A DNA stretch of 6,286 bases from assembly GCA_028869495.1 (NCBI GenBank), contig JAGWRY010000390.1, forward strand, positions 1 through 6,286, in the 5' to 3' direction. Source of the DNA: Elusimicrobiota bacterium (GTDB lineage: Bacteria; Elusimicrobiota; Elusimicrobia; UBA1565; UBA9628). A program made the position numbers and the translations under genes. Shown piece by piece: positions 1-6,227 of this stretch. Within the stretch, counting starts at the first letter, position 1; each line of letters starts with the position of its first letter. The notes under the pieces are model-generated. The model worked only from the letters and a program-made list of their open reading frames with translations. It was not told the DNA's origin and ran no database searches.

Positions 1-1
1 C

Positions 2-1690
2 GCCCGCGCGGCTCCCGTCGGAGCGGAGGCCGCGGACGTCCCCGTCGTCGCGGTGCCGACCGGGACCGTCGTCGCCGCCGGCGAGCGCGCCGCCGCGCCG
101 GAGATCGCGTCCGTGCGCGTCGCGCGCAAGAACGTCTTCGACCCGGCGGTGAAGGGCGAGGACTGGTGGCCGTTCCGGATCGCCGACCGCATCCACCTCG
201 TCACGCGCGAGCGGGTCGTGCGCCGGGAGCTGCTGTTCCGACCCGGCGACCGCTGGGACCCGCTGAAGGTCATCGAGTCCGAGCGCAACCTGCGCGCGGA
301 CTACCCGTTCCGACTCGTCGAGATCGAGCAGATCCGCCGCCCGGACGGGCGCGTCGACGCCGTCGTGCACACGCAGGACAGCTGGAGCACGAACCCGCGC
401 CTCTCGTTCGGCTCGTCGGGCGGGCACAGCACGCTGTCGTACGGCCTCGAGGAGGATAACCTCGCCGGGCTCGGCAAGTCCGTCTCCTACGTCCACTCGC
501 GCGGGAGCGACACCGGAGGGCGCACGAGCTCCGACTCCTACGGCTACGGGGACCCGCGCTTCCTCGGCACCCGCCTGGCGCTGGACTCCTCGTTCGCGCG
601 CACGCAGGACGGCGACCAGGGCCATCTGAGCCTCGCGCGCCCGTTCTACTCGCTCGACGACCCGCGCGCGATGTACGCGTCCTGGTCGCAGAGCGCGGCC
701 GTCGGCGCGGAGGTCGCCGACGGCGCCGACGTCTCCCGCTACTTCGAGCGCCGCCGCGTCGTCGACGCGGCCTACGGCTGGCGCCTGCCCGGCAGCCGCG
801 CGCTCGTCCAGCGCTTCAGCGTCGGCTGGTACGACGACCACGCGGCCTTCGCGCCGACCGCGCGCCCCCCGGGCACGCTCCCCGGCACCCTGCCGGCCGA
901 CCGGGACCTCTCTGGCCCGACCGTCGGCTGGTCCTGGGTCCAGCCGCGCTACGTGAAGGAGACCTACATCGACCGCATGGAGCGCGTCGAGGATTTCAAC
1001 CTCGGCAACGAGCTGGGGGCGCGCACCGGCTACATGGCGCGCGGCACCGGCTCGGACCAGGACCGCTGGATCTTCAACGTCGGCGACCGCCAGGGCCTCA
1101 GCCTCGGCCCCGGGCGCTTCCTGCTGGCCGGCGTCAACGCGAGCGGCCGGATCTACCGCGACCGCTGGGAGAACGGACTTCTGACCGCGGACCTGAACCT
1201 GTTCTGGAAGAACTCCGCCTTCGCGCGCGACCGCACCCTCGTCGCGCACGTCGAGGCCGCGCAGGGGCGCCGCCTGGACCGCGAGAACCAGATCGTCCTC
1301 GGCGGCAGTTCCGGCCTGCGCGGCTACAAGAACGACAGCTTCGTCGGCGGCCGCTCGGTCCTCGCGAACCTCGAGGACCGGTTCTTCGTCCCGGGCGAGT
1401 ACTTCCACCTCGCGCGCTTCGGCGGCGCGGTCTTCGCCGAGTCGGGCTGCGTCGTGCCGGAAGGCTCCGGCTTCTCGCCGGCGCGCTTCAAGAGCGACGT
1501 CGGCTTCGGCCTGCGCGCCGCGTCGACGCGCTCGACGTCGGGCGGGGTCGTGCGCGTGGACCTCGCCTACGCGCTCAACGCCGGCCCCGGCGGCTCGCGC
1601 TGGATCCTGTCGATCCGCGGCGGACAGGCTTTCTCCTTCTTCAACAGCGCCTCGCAGAGCGTCTCCACGAGCCCGGGGCCCGGGCTGTGA
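2..1690 (+). CDS. Omp85/BamA-TamA-like outer-membrane beta-barrel protein, 5' end missing
   Basis: The frame is open to the left edge, so the true start is probably outside the window; an internal GTG at 53 gives 545 residues but has no special support. Counting from that GTG, an Ala/Val-rich linker (about 1-18) precedes a POTRA-like module (about 43-110: RERVVRRELLF, then an RNLRADYPFRLVEIE-type helix and strand). The rest looks like a barrel, with alternating aromatic and polar strands and conserved-looking segments GLEEDNLAGLGK (131-142) and RPFYSLDDPR (196-205). GLRGY at 421-425 matches the (V/L)RG(F/Y) loop-6 motif of Omp85 barrels, followed by LEDRFF (440-445). Such proteins insert or translocate proteins, or possibly lipids, at the outer membrane. 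With one visible POTRA it is not a standard five-POTRA BamA, although more could lie upstream. The protein ends in FSFF plus a 15-residue Ser/Pro/Gly tail rather than a terminal aromatic residue. The superfamily call is firm; the subfamily is not. Confidence 0.8.
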   Translation, partial: ARAAPVGAEAADVPVVAVPTGTVVAAGERAAAPEIASVRVARKNVFDPAVKGEDWWPFRIADRIHLVTRERVVRRELLFRPGDRWDPLKVIESERNLRADYPFRLVEIEQIRRPDGRVDAVVHTQDSWSTNPRLSFGSSGGHSTLSYGLEEDNLAGLGKSVSYVHSRGSDTGGRTSSDSYGYGDPRFLGTRLALDSSFARTQDGDQGHLSLARPFYSLDDPRAMYASWSQSAAVGAEVADGADVSRYFERRRVVDAAYGWRLPGSRALVQRFSVGWYDDHAAFAPTARPPGTLPGTLPADRDLSGPTVGWSWVQPRYVKETYIDRMERVEDFNLGNELGARTGYMARGTGSDQDRWIFNVGDRQGLSLGPGRFLLAGVNASGRIYRDRWENGLLTADLNLFWKNSAFARDRTLVAHVEAAQGRRLDRENQIVLGGSSGLRGYKNDSFVGGRSVLANLEDRFFVPGEYFHLARFGGAVFAESGCVVPEGSGFSPARFKSDVGFGLRAASTRSTSGGVVRVDLAYALNAGPGGSRWILSIRGGQAFSFFNSASQSVSTSPGPGL

Positions 1691-1707
1691 GCCCGCGCGG
1701 GCATTTT
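1691..1707 (+). terminator. Possible weak intrinsic terminator after the Omp85-like gene
   Basis: Directly after the stop codon lies the perfect 12-nt palindrome GCCCGCGCGGGC (1691-1702), then A and TTTT (1704-1707). Folded, it gives only a 4-bp stem with a 4-nt loop. A competing 6-bp hairpin, CGGGCT-GTG-AGCCCG (1681-1695), overlaps the stop codon. The T run is short, so this may only attenuate transcription, or may be a chance product of the high GC content. Confidence 0.3.
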
Positions 1708-1710
1708 GCT

Positions 1711-1714
1711 AGGA
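1711..1714 (+). promoter_or_regulatory. Ribosome binding site (AGGA) for the TatT-like gene
   Basis: AGGA lies 10 nt before the ATG at 1725, in the least GC-rich part of the window. It supports that ATG as the start, as does the lipoprotein signal that begins immediately there. The overlapping hexamer TAGGAT (1710-1715) resembles a -10 box, but I see no convincing -35 element, so I do not call a promoter. Confidence 0.5.
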
Positions 1715-1724
1715 TGGCTCTCAT

Positions 1725-2588
1725 ATGAGGAAAGGCGTCCTCCTCGCCTGCGCCGCCGCCGTCCTCGCCGGCTGCGGCGCCTTCGACCGCGCCGCGGTGC
1801 GCTCCGAGGCGCGCGTCCTCGAGCGCGGGCGCGCGGCGACCCTCGACGAGCCCGACTACGAGCTCGCGCGCGAGGCCTCGCCCGCTCAGCTGAAGCTTCT
1901 CGAGACGCTGATCGTCAGCGCCCCGCGCGACCGCCGCCTGCGGCGCCTGGCCGCCGAAGGCTTCGGCGGGGCCGCGTTCCTGTTCGTCGAGCCGACGGCG
2001 CCCGAGCGCGCGAAGGGCCTCTACCTCCGCGGCCGCGACGAGGCCCTGTCGGCCCTCGCCCTCAAGCCGAAGTTCCGGGGCCTGGACGGGGACTCGCTCG
2101 ACGCGTTCCGGGCCGCGGTCGCGAAGGCGGCGAAGGACGACGTCCCCGACCTGTTCTGGGCCGCCTTCGATTGGGCCGGCTGGGTGAATCTCTCGAAGGA
2201 CGACGCCGCCGCGCTCGCCGACCTGCCGAAGGTCGAGGTCCTGATGGCCCGGGTGCGCGCGCTCGACCCCGGCTACCACTTCGACGGCGCGGACCTCTTC
2301 TTCGGCATCGACGAGGCCTCGCGCCCGCCCCTGCTCGGCGGCGACCCCGCGAAAGCGAAGGCCGACTTCGACCGCGCGCGCGCCGCGACCGGCGACAAGT
2401 ACCTGATGGCCCTGGTCCTCGAGGCGCGCTGGTACGCGGTCGCCGCGCAGGACAAGGACCTCTTCGTCCGACTGCTCAAAGAGGTCGAGAGCGCGCCGGC
2501 GGGCCGCCTGCCCGAGGCGCGCCTGACCGACGAGGCGGCCAAGCGCCGGGCCGCCGCCCTCCTGGAGAAGACCGATGACTACTTCTAA
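1725..2588 (+). CDS. tatT: TatT-like lipoprotein of a TPR-associated TRAP transporter (TPAT)
   Basis: This 287-residue protein starts with a lipoprotein signal: MRKG, a hydrophobic stretch, and the lipobox LAGC (14-17), so Cys17 should be lipidated. The residue after Cys is Gly, not the inner-membrane-retention Asp of E. coli. The mature part is almost entirely helical, as expected for degenerate TPR helical pairs. Segments typical of the TatT family are LADLPKVEVLMARVRALDPG (164-183), GADLFFG (188-194), ASRPPLLGGDPAKAKADFDR (198-217) and the C-terminal AKRRAAALLEKTDDYF (272-287). In Treponema pallidum TatT (Tp0956) is a trimeric TPR lipoprotein that partners with the TRAP binding protein (Tp0957). 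Here the next three genes are the binding protein and both membrane subunits, which supports the same role. Its 3' end overlaps the binding-protein gene by 14 nt. Family assignment is from remembered motifs plus context, with no search run. Confidence 0.87.
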   Translation: MRKGVLLACAAAVLAGCGAFDRAAVRSEARVLERGRAATLDEPDYELAREASPAQLKLLETLIVSAPRDRRLRRLAAEGFGGAAFLFVEPTAPERAKGLYLRGRDEALSALALKPKFRGLDGDSLDAFRAAVAKAAKDDVPDLFWAAFDWAGWVNLSKDDAAALADLPKVEVLMARVRALDPGYHFDGADLFFGIDEASRPPLLGGDPAKAKADFDRARAATGDKYLMALVLEARWYAVAAQDKDLFVRLLKEVESAPAGRLPEARLTDEAAKRRAAALLEKTDDYF

Positions 2589-3588
2589 GACCCTCGCCGC
2601 GGCCGCCCTCGCGCTGTCCGTCGCGGTCCCCGCGTCCGCCGCGCGCACGATCAAGTTCGCGACGCTGGCCCCGCAGGGCTCGACCTGGATGAACGTGATG
2701 CACGCGCTGGCCCAGGAGGTCGCGCGCAAGACCGGGGGGGACCTGAAGTTCCGCTTCTACGCGGGCGGCGTCGCCGGCGACGAGAAGGACGTCGTGATGA
2801 AGATCCGCATCGGCCAGCTGCAGGGCGGGGCCTTCACCGGCGTCGGCCTGGGCGAGATCGCCCCGGAGACGCGCCTGCTCGACGCGCCGTGGCTGTTCCG
2901 CTCGCGCGCGGAGCTCGAGCGCATCCGCCGCGACTTCGGCCCCGAGCTGTCGGCCGCCGTCGCGAAGAAGGGCTTCGTCGTGCTCGGCTGGACCGACCTC
3001 GGCGCGGTCTACGTGTTCAGCAAGGACCCGATCTCCGGCCCCGACGACATGAAGAAGGAGAAGATGTGGGTCTGGTCCGGCGACCCGATCGCGCAGGCCG
3101 CCTACCAGGCCCTCGGCGTCAGCCCGATCCCGCTGTCGATCGTCGACGTGATGCAGTCCCTGCAGACCGGCCTGATCGACGCCGTCTACGGCCCGCCGCT
3201 GGGCGTCGTCGCCCTGCAGTGGTTCCGGCGCGTCAAGCACATCTACCCGGTCCCGATGGCCGAGTCGAGCGGCGCGGTGCTGGTCTCCAAGCGCTTCTTC
3301 GACGCCCTGCCCGAGAAGGACCGCAAGGTCCTCGTCGAGGTCTCGGCCGAGCAGATCTCGCGCCTGAACGCGCTGACGGCCGCCGAGAACGAGAAGGCCC
3401 TGAAGGCGATGGAGAAGCAGGGCCTGACGATGGGGCCCAAGCCCGACGCCGCGACGATGAAGCGCTACGAGGAGCTCGGCCGCCGGGCGCGCCGGGCCCT
3501 GGCCGGGCGCCTGTTCCCGCAGGACCTGCTCGACCGGGTCGAGAAGGAGCTCGCCGCCTACCGTGCGCGCGCGTCTACGAAGCGCTGA
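2575..3588 (+). CDS. tatP: TRAP transporter periplasmic substrate-binding protein, DctP family (TatP type)
   Basis: This 337-residue protein starts with a Sec signal peptide (MTTSK, hydrophobic core, ASA|A, cleavage near residue 22). The mature protein opens with the DctP-type strand TIKFATLAPQGSTWM. Other family landmarks are AGGVAGDEKDVVMKIRIGQL (63-82), the helix VMQSLQTGLIDAVYGPP (192-208) and ALLVSKRFF-like AVLVSKRFF (234-242). Length fits the family. It should capture a solute in the periplasm and deliver it to the Q/M subunits. Classical DctP proteins use two arginines to hold a ligand carboxylate; by hand alignment the matching positions are Val145 (in LGAVYVFSK) and Trp165 (in KMWVWSGD), so the usual ligand clamp is missing. 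That agrees with the TatT neighbour and points to a TPAT whose ligand is not a simple organic acid. The ATG at 2575 is supported by GGAG 7 nt upstream and the immediate signal peptide. A G7 run (2734-2740) is in frame. Confidence 0.93.
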   Translation: MTTSKTLAAAALALSVAVPASAARTIKFATLAPQGSTWMNVMHALAQEVARKTGGDLKFRFYAGGVAGDEKDVVMKIRIGQLQGGAFTGVGLGEIAPETRLLDAPWLFRSRAELERIRRDFGPELSAAVAKKGFVVLGWTDLGAVYVFSKDPISGPDDMKKEKMWVWSGDPIAQAAYQALGVSPIPLSIVDVMQSLQTGLIDAVYGPPLGVVALQWFRRVKHIYPVPMAESSGAVLVSKRFFDALPEKDRKVLVEVSAEQISRLNALTAAENEKALKAMEKQGLTMGPKPDAATMKRYEELGRRARRALAGRLFPQDLLDRVEKELAAYRARASTKR

Positions 3589-4066
3589 GGCCCTGCTCGG
3601 CCGCATCGAGGGGGCCGCGCTCGTGGCCCTCCTGGCGCTGATGGTCGTGCTCGCCTTCGCGCAGGTCGTCCTGCGCTGGTTCGACACGGGCCTGCTCTGG
3701 GCCGACGCCTTCCTCAAGCAGATCGTGATGTGGGCGGGATTTTTGGGCGCGGCGCTGGCCGCCCAGCACGAGAAGAACTTCGCCTGGGAGACCGCGCACT
3801 TCGGCGCGCCGCCCGCCCTGCGCCCGTGGCTGCGCCTGCTGGCCCAGCTGTCCGGCGCGGTCGTCGCGGTCCTGCTCGCCTACGCGGCGTGCCGCTACAC
3901 GGTCGACTCGCGCTCGGCCGGCGACGTGCTGGCCACCGTCGGCCGCGTCTCGATCCCGGCCTGGATCGCGGCGGCGGGCATCCCCGGCGGCTTCGCGCTG
4001 GTCGCCGCGCACATGCTCTTCAAGGCGGCCGACGCGGCCGCCGAGGCCTTCGGGGCGCGCCCGTGA
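3563..4066 (+). CDS. tatQ: TRAP transporter small membrane subunit, DctQ family
   Basis: This 167-residue integral membrane protein has four predicted membrane segments at about 16-38, 53-69, 89-111 and 131-153, the DctQ plan. The family signature region is visible: QVVLRWFDTGLLWADAF (34-50), then MWAGFLGAALAAQHEKNF (56-73), matching the usual pattern of an Arg-aromatic at the end of the first helix, a Trp-acidic pair before the second, and a WxxFLGAAxA helix. It pairs with the large subunit to form the membrane transporter and contact the loaded binding protein. The chosen start is GTG 3563, which overlaps the binding-protein gene by 26 nt. A candidate AAGGAG lies at 3544-3549, 13 nt upstream and so somewhat distant. 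No later ATG lies before the first membrane segment. The gene ends in a 4-nt GTGA overlap with the next one. Confidence 0.9.
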   Translation: MRARLRSAEALLGRIEGAALVALLALMVVLAFAQVVLRWFDTGLLWADAFLKQIVMWAGFLGAALAAQHEKNFAWETAHFGAPPALRPWLRLLAQLSGAVVAVLLAYAACRYTVDSRSAGDVLATVGRVSIPAWIAAAGIPGGFALVAAHMLFKAADAAAEAFGARP

Positions 4067-5337
4067 CGGCGGCCCTTCCGTACGTCGGCTTGGCGGCGCT
4101 GGCCGCGGCGGGCGTGCCGATCTTCGCGCTCCTCGGCGCCCTCGCGCTGTGGCTGTTCCACGCCGACGGGATCCAGTCGACCGCGGTGATCATCGAGCTC
4201 GCGCGCCTGTCCTCCCTGCCCGCGCTGATCGCGATCCCGCTCTTCACGTTCGCCGGCTACGTGCTCGCCGAGAGCGGAGCCCCGAAGCGCCTCGTGGCGC
4301 TGGCCGAGGCGCTGTTCGGCTGGCTGCCCGGCGGCGTCGCGGTCGCGGGACTGGGCGCCTGCGCGATGTTCACCGCGTTCACCGGCGCGTCGGGCGTCAC
4401 GATCATCGCGCTCGGCGGGCTCGTCTACCCGCTGCTGCGCCGCCAGGGCTACCCGGAGGACTTCTCGCTGGGCCTGGTCTCGACGACCGGCAGCCTGGGC
4501 CTGCTGTTCCCGCCGAGCCTGCCGATCATCCTGTACGCGCTCGTCGGCGGCATCTCGGTCAACAAGCTCTTCGCCGCGGCGACGGTTCCCGGCCTCTTCC
4601 TGATCGTCCTGCTCTCCGGCTACGCGGTCGCCGTCGCCGTGCGCGCCGGCGTCAAGCGCACCGCGTTCTCCTGGCGGACGGCCCTGCGCGCCGCGCGCGC
4701 CGCCGCCTGGGAGCTGCCCCTGCCGGTGATCGTCGTCGGCGGCATCTACGGCGGCTTCTTCACCGCGTCCGAGGCGGCGGCCGTGATGGCGTTCTACGTC
4801 GTCGTCGTCGAGACCCTCGTCTACCGCGACGTCCCCTGGTCGAAGATGCCCGAGGTCGCGCGGCAGAGCATGATCCTCGTCGGCGCGATCATGATCGTGC
4901 TCGGCTGCGCGCTGGGCCTGACCAGCTACCTGATCGACGCGGAGATCCCGGGCCGCCTGTTCACGTTCCTGCACGCGCACGTCGGCTCCGCGTGGGAGTT
5001 CCTCGCGATCCTGAACGTGTTCCTGCTCGTCGTCAACATGATCGAGATCTTCTCGGCGATCGTCATCGTCGTGCCGATCATCGCGCCGGTCGCGATCCAG
5101 TACGGGATCAGCCCGGTCCACCTGGGCGCGCTGTTCCTGCTGAACCTCGAAATCGGCTACATGACGCCGCCGCTGGGCCTGAACCTGTTCCTCGCGTCGC
5201 GCCGCTTCGACCGCTCCCTGCCCGAGCTCTACCGCGCCGTATTCCCGTTCTGGCTGCTGCTGCTGGCGGCCCTGATGATCGTCACCTACTTCCCGGCCAT
5301 GAGCCTCTGGCTGCCGAAGCTCCTGAGATACCCATGA
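4063..5337 (+). CDS. tatM: TRAP transporter large membrane subunit, DctM family
   Basis: This 424-residue polytopic membrane protein is the ion-coupled permease of the TRAP system. The frame is open much further upstream (to 3730 or so), but that part is the wrong frame of dctQ; GTG 4063 gives the normal DctM length and a GTGA overlap with dctQ, with GGGG 7 nt upstream. Family motifs in order: IPLFTFAGYVLAESG (58-72); FTGASGVT (106-113), matching the FSAxSGSS-type hairpin; the segment 140-177 with SLGLLFPPSLP and NKLFAAATVPGL; YGGFFTASEAAAV (229-241); and NLEIGYMTPPLGLNLF (361-376). The two small-residue hairpins and the TPP motif correspond to the regions that hold sodium and substrate in characterised TRAP transporters such as SiaQM. 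The protein ends with a last hydrophobic helix (about 391-410). No frameshift or missing motif is seen. The substrate cannot be read from this subunit. Confidence 0.95.
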   Translation: MTAALPYVGLAALAAAGVPIFALLGALALWLFHADGIQSTAVIIELARLSSLPALIAIPLFTFAGYVLAESGAPKRLVALAEALFGWLPGGVAVAGLGACAMFTAFTGASGVTIIALGGLVYPLLRRQGYPEDFSLGLVSTTGSLGLLFPPSLPIILYALVGGISVNKLFAAATVPGLFLIVLLSGYAVAVAVRAGVKRTAFSWRTALRAARAAAWELPLPVIVVGGIYGGFFTASEAAAVMAFYVVVVETLVYRDVPWSKMPEVARQSMILVGAIMIVLGCALGLTSYLIDAEIPGRLFTFLHAHVGSAWEFLAILNVFLLVVNMIEIFSAIVIVVPIIAPVAIQYGISPVHLGALFLLNLEIGYMTPPLGLNLFLASRRFDRSLPELYRAVFPFWLLLLAALMIVTYFPAMSLWLPKLLRYP

Positions 5338-6227
5338 ACCCGAAGCCCCCGAAAGAGCTCCTCCCCGAGGAGAAGGAAGTCCTCACCCAAAAGATCCGCC
5401 AGTCGCGCGCGTACCTGCGCGCCTACGAGGACTTCGAGTTCCTCGGCCGCAAGGACCTGCGCCCGATCCGCCTCCAGCTCGAGCTCCTGAAGCCCGAGAC
5501 GGTCCTGCGCGAGCACAAGATCCGCTCGACGATCGTCGTCTTCGGCTCCGCGCGCGTGCTCTCGCCCGAGGAGGCGCGCCGGCGCCTGCGCGCCGCGCAG
5601 GAGGCGGCGGCCGAGCGCCCGCGCGACGCCGAGCTCAAGCGCCTCGTCGCCGAGGCCGAGAAGAAGGTCGAGCTGTCGCGCTGGTACGAGGAGGCGCGGC
5701 GCTTCGCCGCGATCCTATCGAAGGCCCAGCAGGCCGGCCAGGACCTCGAGTACGTGATCACGACCGGCGGCGGCCCCGGCATCATGGAGGCCGCCAACCG
5801 CGGCGCCTGGGAGTGCGGCGCCAAGTCGATCGGCCTCAACATCACGCTCCCGCACGAGCAGGACCCGAACCCGTACATCACGCCCGAGCTCTGCTTCCAG
5901 TTCCACTACTTCTCCCTGCGCAAGATGCACTTCCTGATGCGCGCGCGGGCGCTGGTCGCCTGCCCCGGCGGCTACGGGACGCTCGACGAGCTCTTTGAGA
6001 CGCTGACGCTGGTGCAGACCGGCAAGAAGCGGCCGCTGCCGATCGTCCTGTTCGGGCGCGAGTACTGGAAGCGCGTGATCGACTTCAACTACCTCGCCGA
6101 GCAGGGCATGATCGCCTGGGACGACGTCAAGCTCGTCAAGACCGTGGAGACCGCCGAGGAGGCCTGGGAGCACATCCGCCGCTTCTGGAAGACGCACCGG
6201 GGGGCGTCCGCCGCGGGCGCGGAATGA
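5334..6227 (+). CDS. Long-form LOG-family protein (putative nucleoside 5'-monophosphate phosphoribohydrolase)
   Basis: This 297-residue soluble protein has the Rossmann-like LOG/TIGR00730 fold, often mislabelled lysine decarboxylase. Visible motifs are IVVFGSAR (67-74, first strand and loop), ITTGGGPGIMEAANRG (142-157), LRKMHFLMRA (195-204) and the signature PGGYGTLDE (211-219). The glycine loop, Arg196 and Glu219 are the expected phosphate-binding and catalytic elements for splitting a nucleoside monophosphate into base and ribose 5-phosphate. It is longer than the roughly 180-200-residue plant and short bacterial LOGs. It has an N-terminal extension (1-63, including a RLQLELLKPE segment) and a charged Ala/Arg/Glu-rich helical insert (about 78-120) between the first strand and the GGGPG loop; both are typical of the long bacterial subgroup. 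ATG 5334 overlaps the dctM stop in ATGA, with GAG 6 nt upstream. The frame is open far upstream only as a shadow of dctM. A cytokinin role is not implied; the true substrate is unknown. Confidence 0.9.
   Translation: MNPKPPKELLPEEKEVLTQKIRQSRAYLRAYEDFEFLGRKDLRPIRLQLELLKPETVLREHKIRSTIVVFGSARVLSPEEARRRLRAAQEAAAERPRDAELKRLVAEAEKKVELSRWYEEARRFAAILSKAQQAGQDLEYVITTGGGPGIMEAANRGAWECGAKSIGLNITLPHEQDPNPYITPELCFQFHYFSLRKMHFLMRARALVACPGGYGTLDELFETLTLVQTGKKRPLPIVLFGREYWKRVIDFNYLAEQGMIAWDDVKLVKTVETAEEAWEHIRRFWKTHRGASAAGAE

Noticed and set aside
1714..1728. Four-codon mini-ORF (ATG GCT CTC ATA TGA) whose stop overlaps the tatT ATG, as a leader peptide
   Set aside because: Too short to tell from chance. 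Its ATG overlaps the best Shine-Dalgarno for tatT, and no attenuator-type codon run is present.
1641..2729. Long minus-strand open frame opposite the TatT-like gene, and similar ones at 2476-3717 and 3895-5121
   Set aside because: Their translations are Arg/Ala/Gly/Asp-rich low-complexity protein without family motifs. They arise because GC-rich codons on the plus strand rarely give stops on the other strand. The plus-strand genes there have clear family motifs.
2734..2740. G7 run in tatP as a possible phase-variation tract
   Set aside because: Seven G in a sequence this GC-rich is unremarkable, and the reading frame is intact across it. Phase-variable tracts are usually longer.
3730..4062. 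Upstream extension of DctM to 535 residues
   Set aside because: The extension is an out-of-frame reading of dctQ with no membrane segments. GTG 4063 gives the normal DctM length and a GTGA overlap.
4149..5333. In-frame upstream extension of the LOG protein to about 692 residues, i.e. a fusion
   Set aside because: The extra part is an Arg/Pro-rich shadow of dctM. The LOG homology begins just after ATG 5334, which overlaps the dctM stop in the usual ATGA way.
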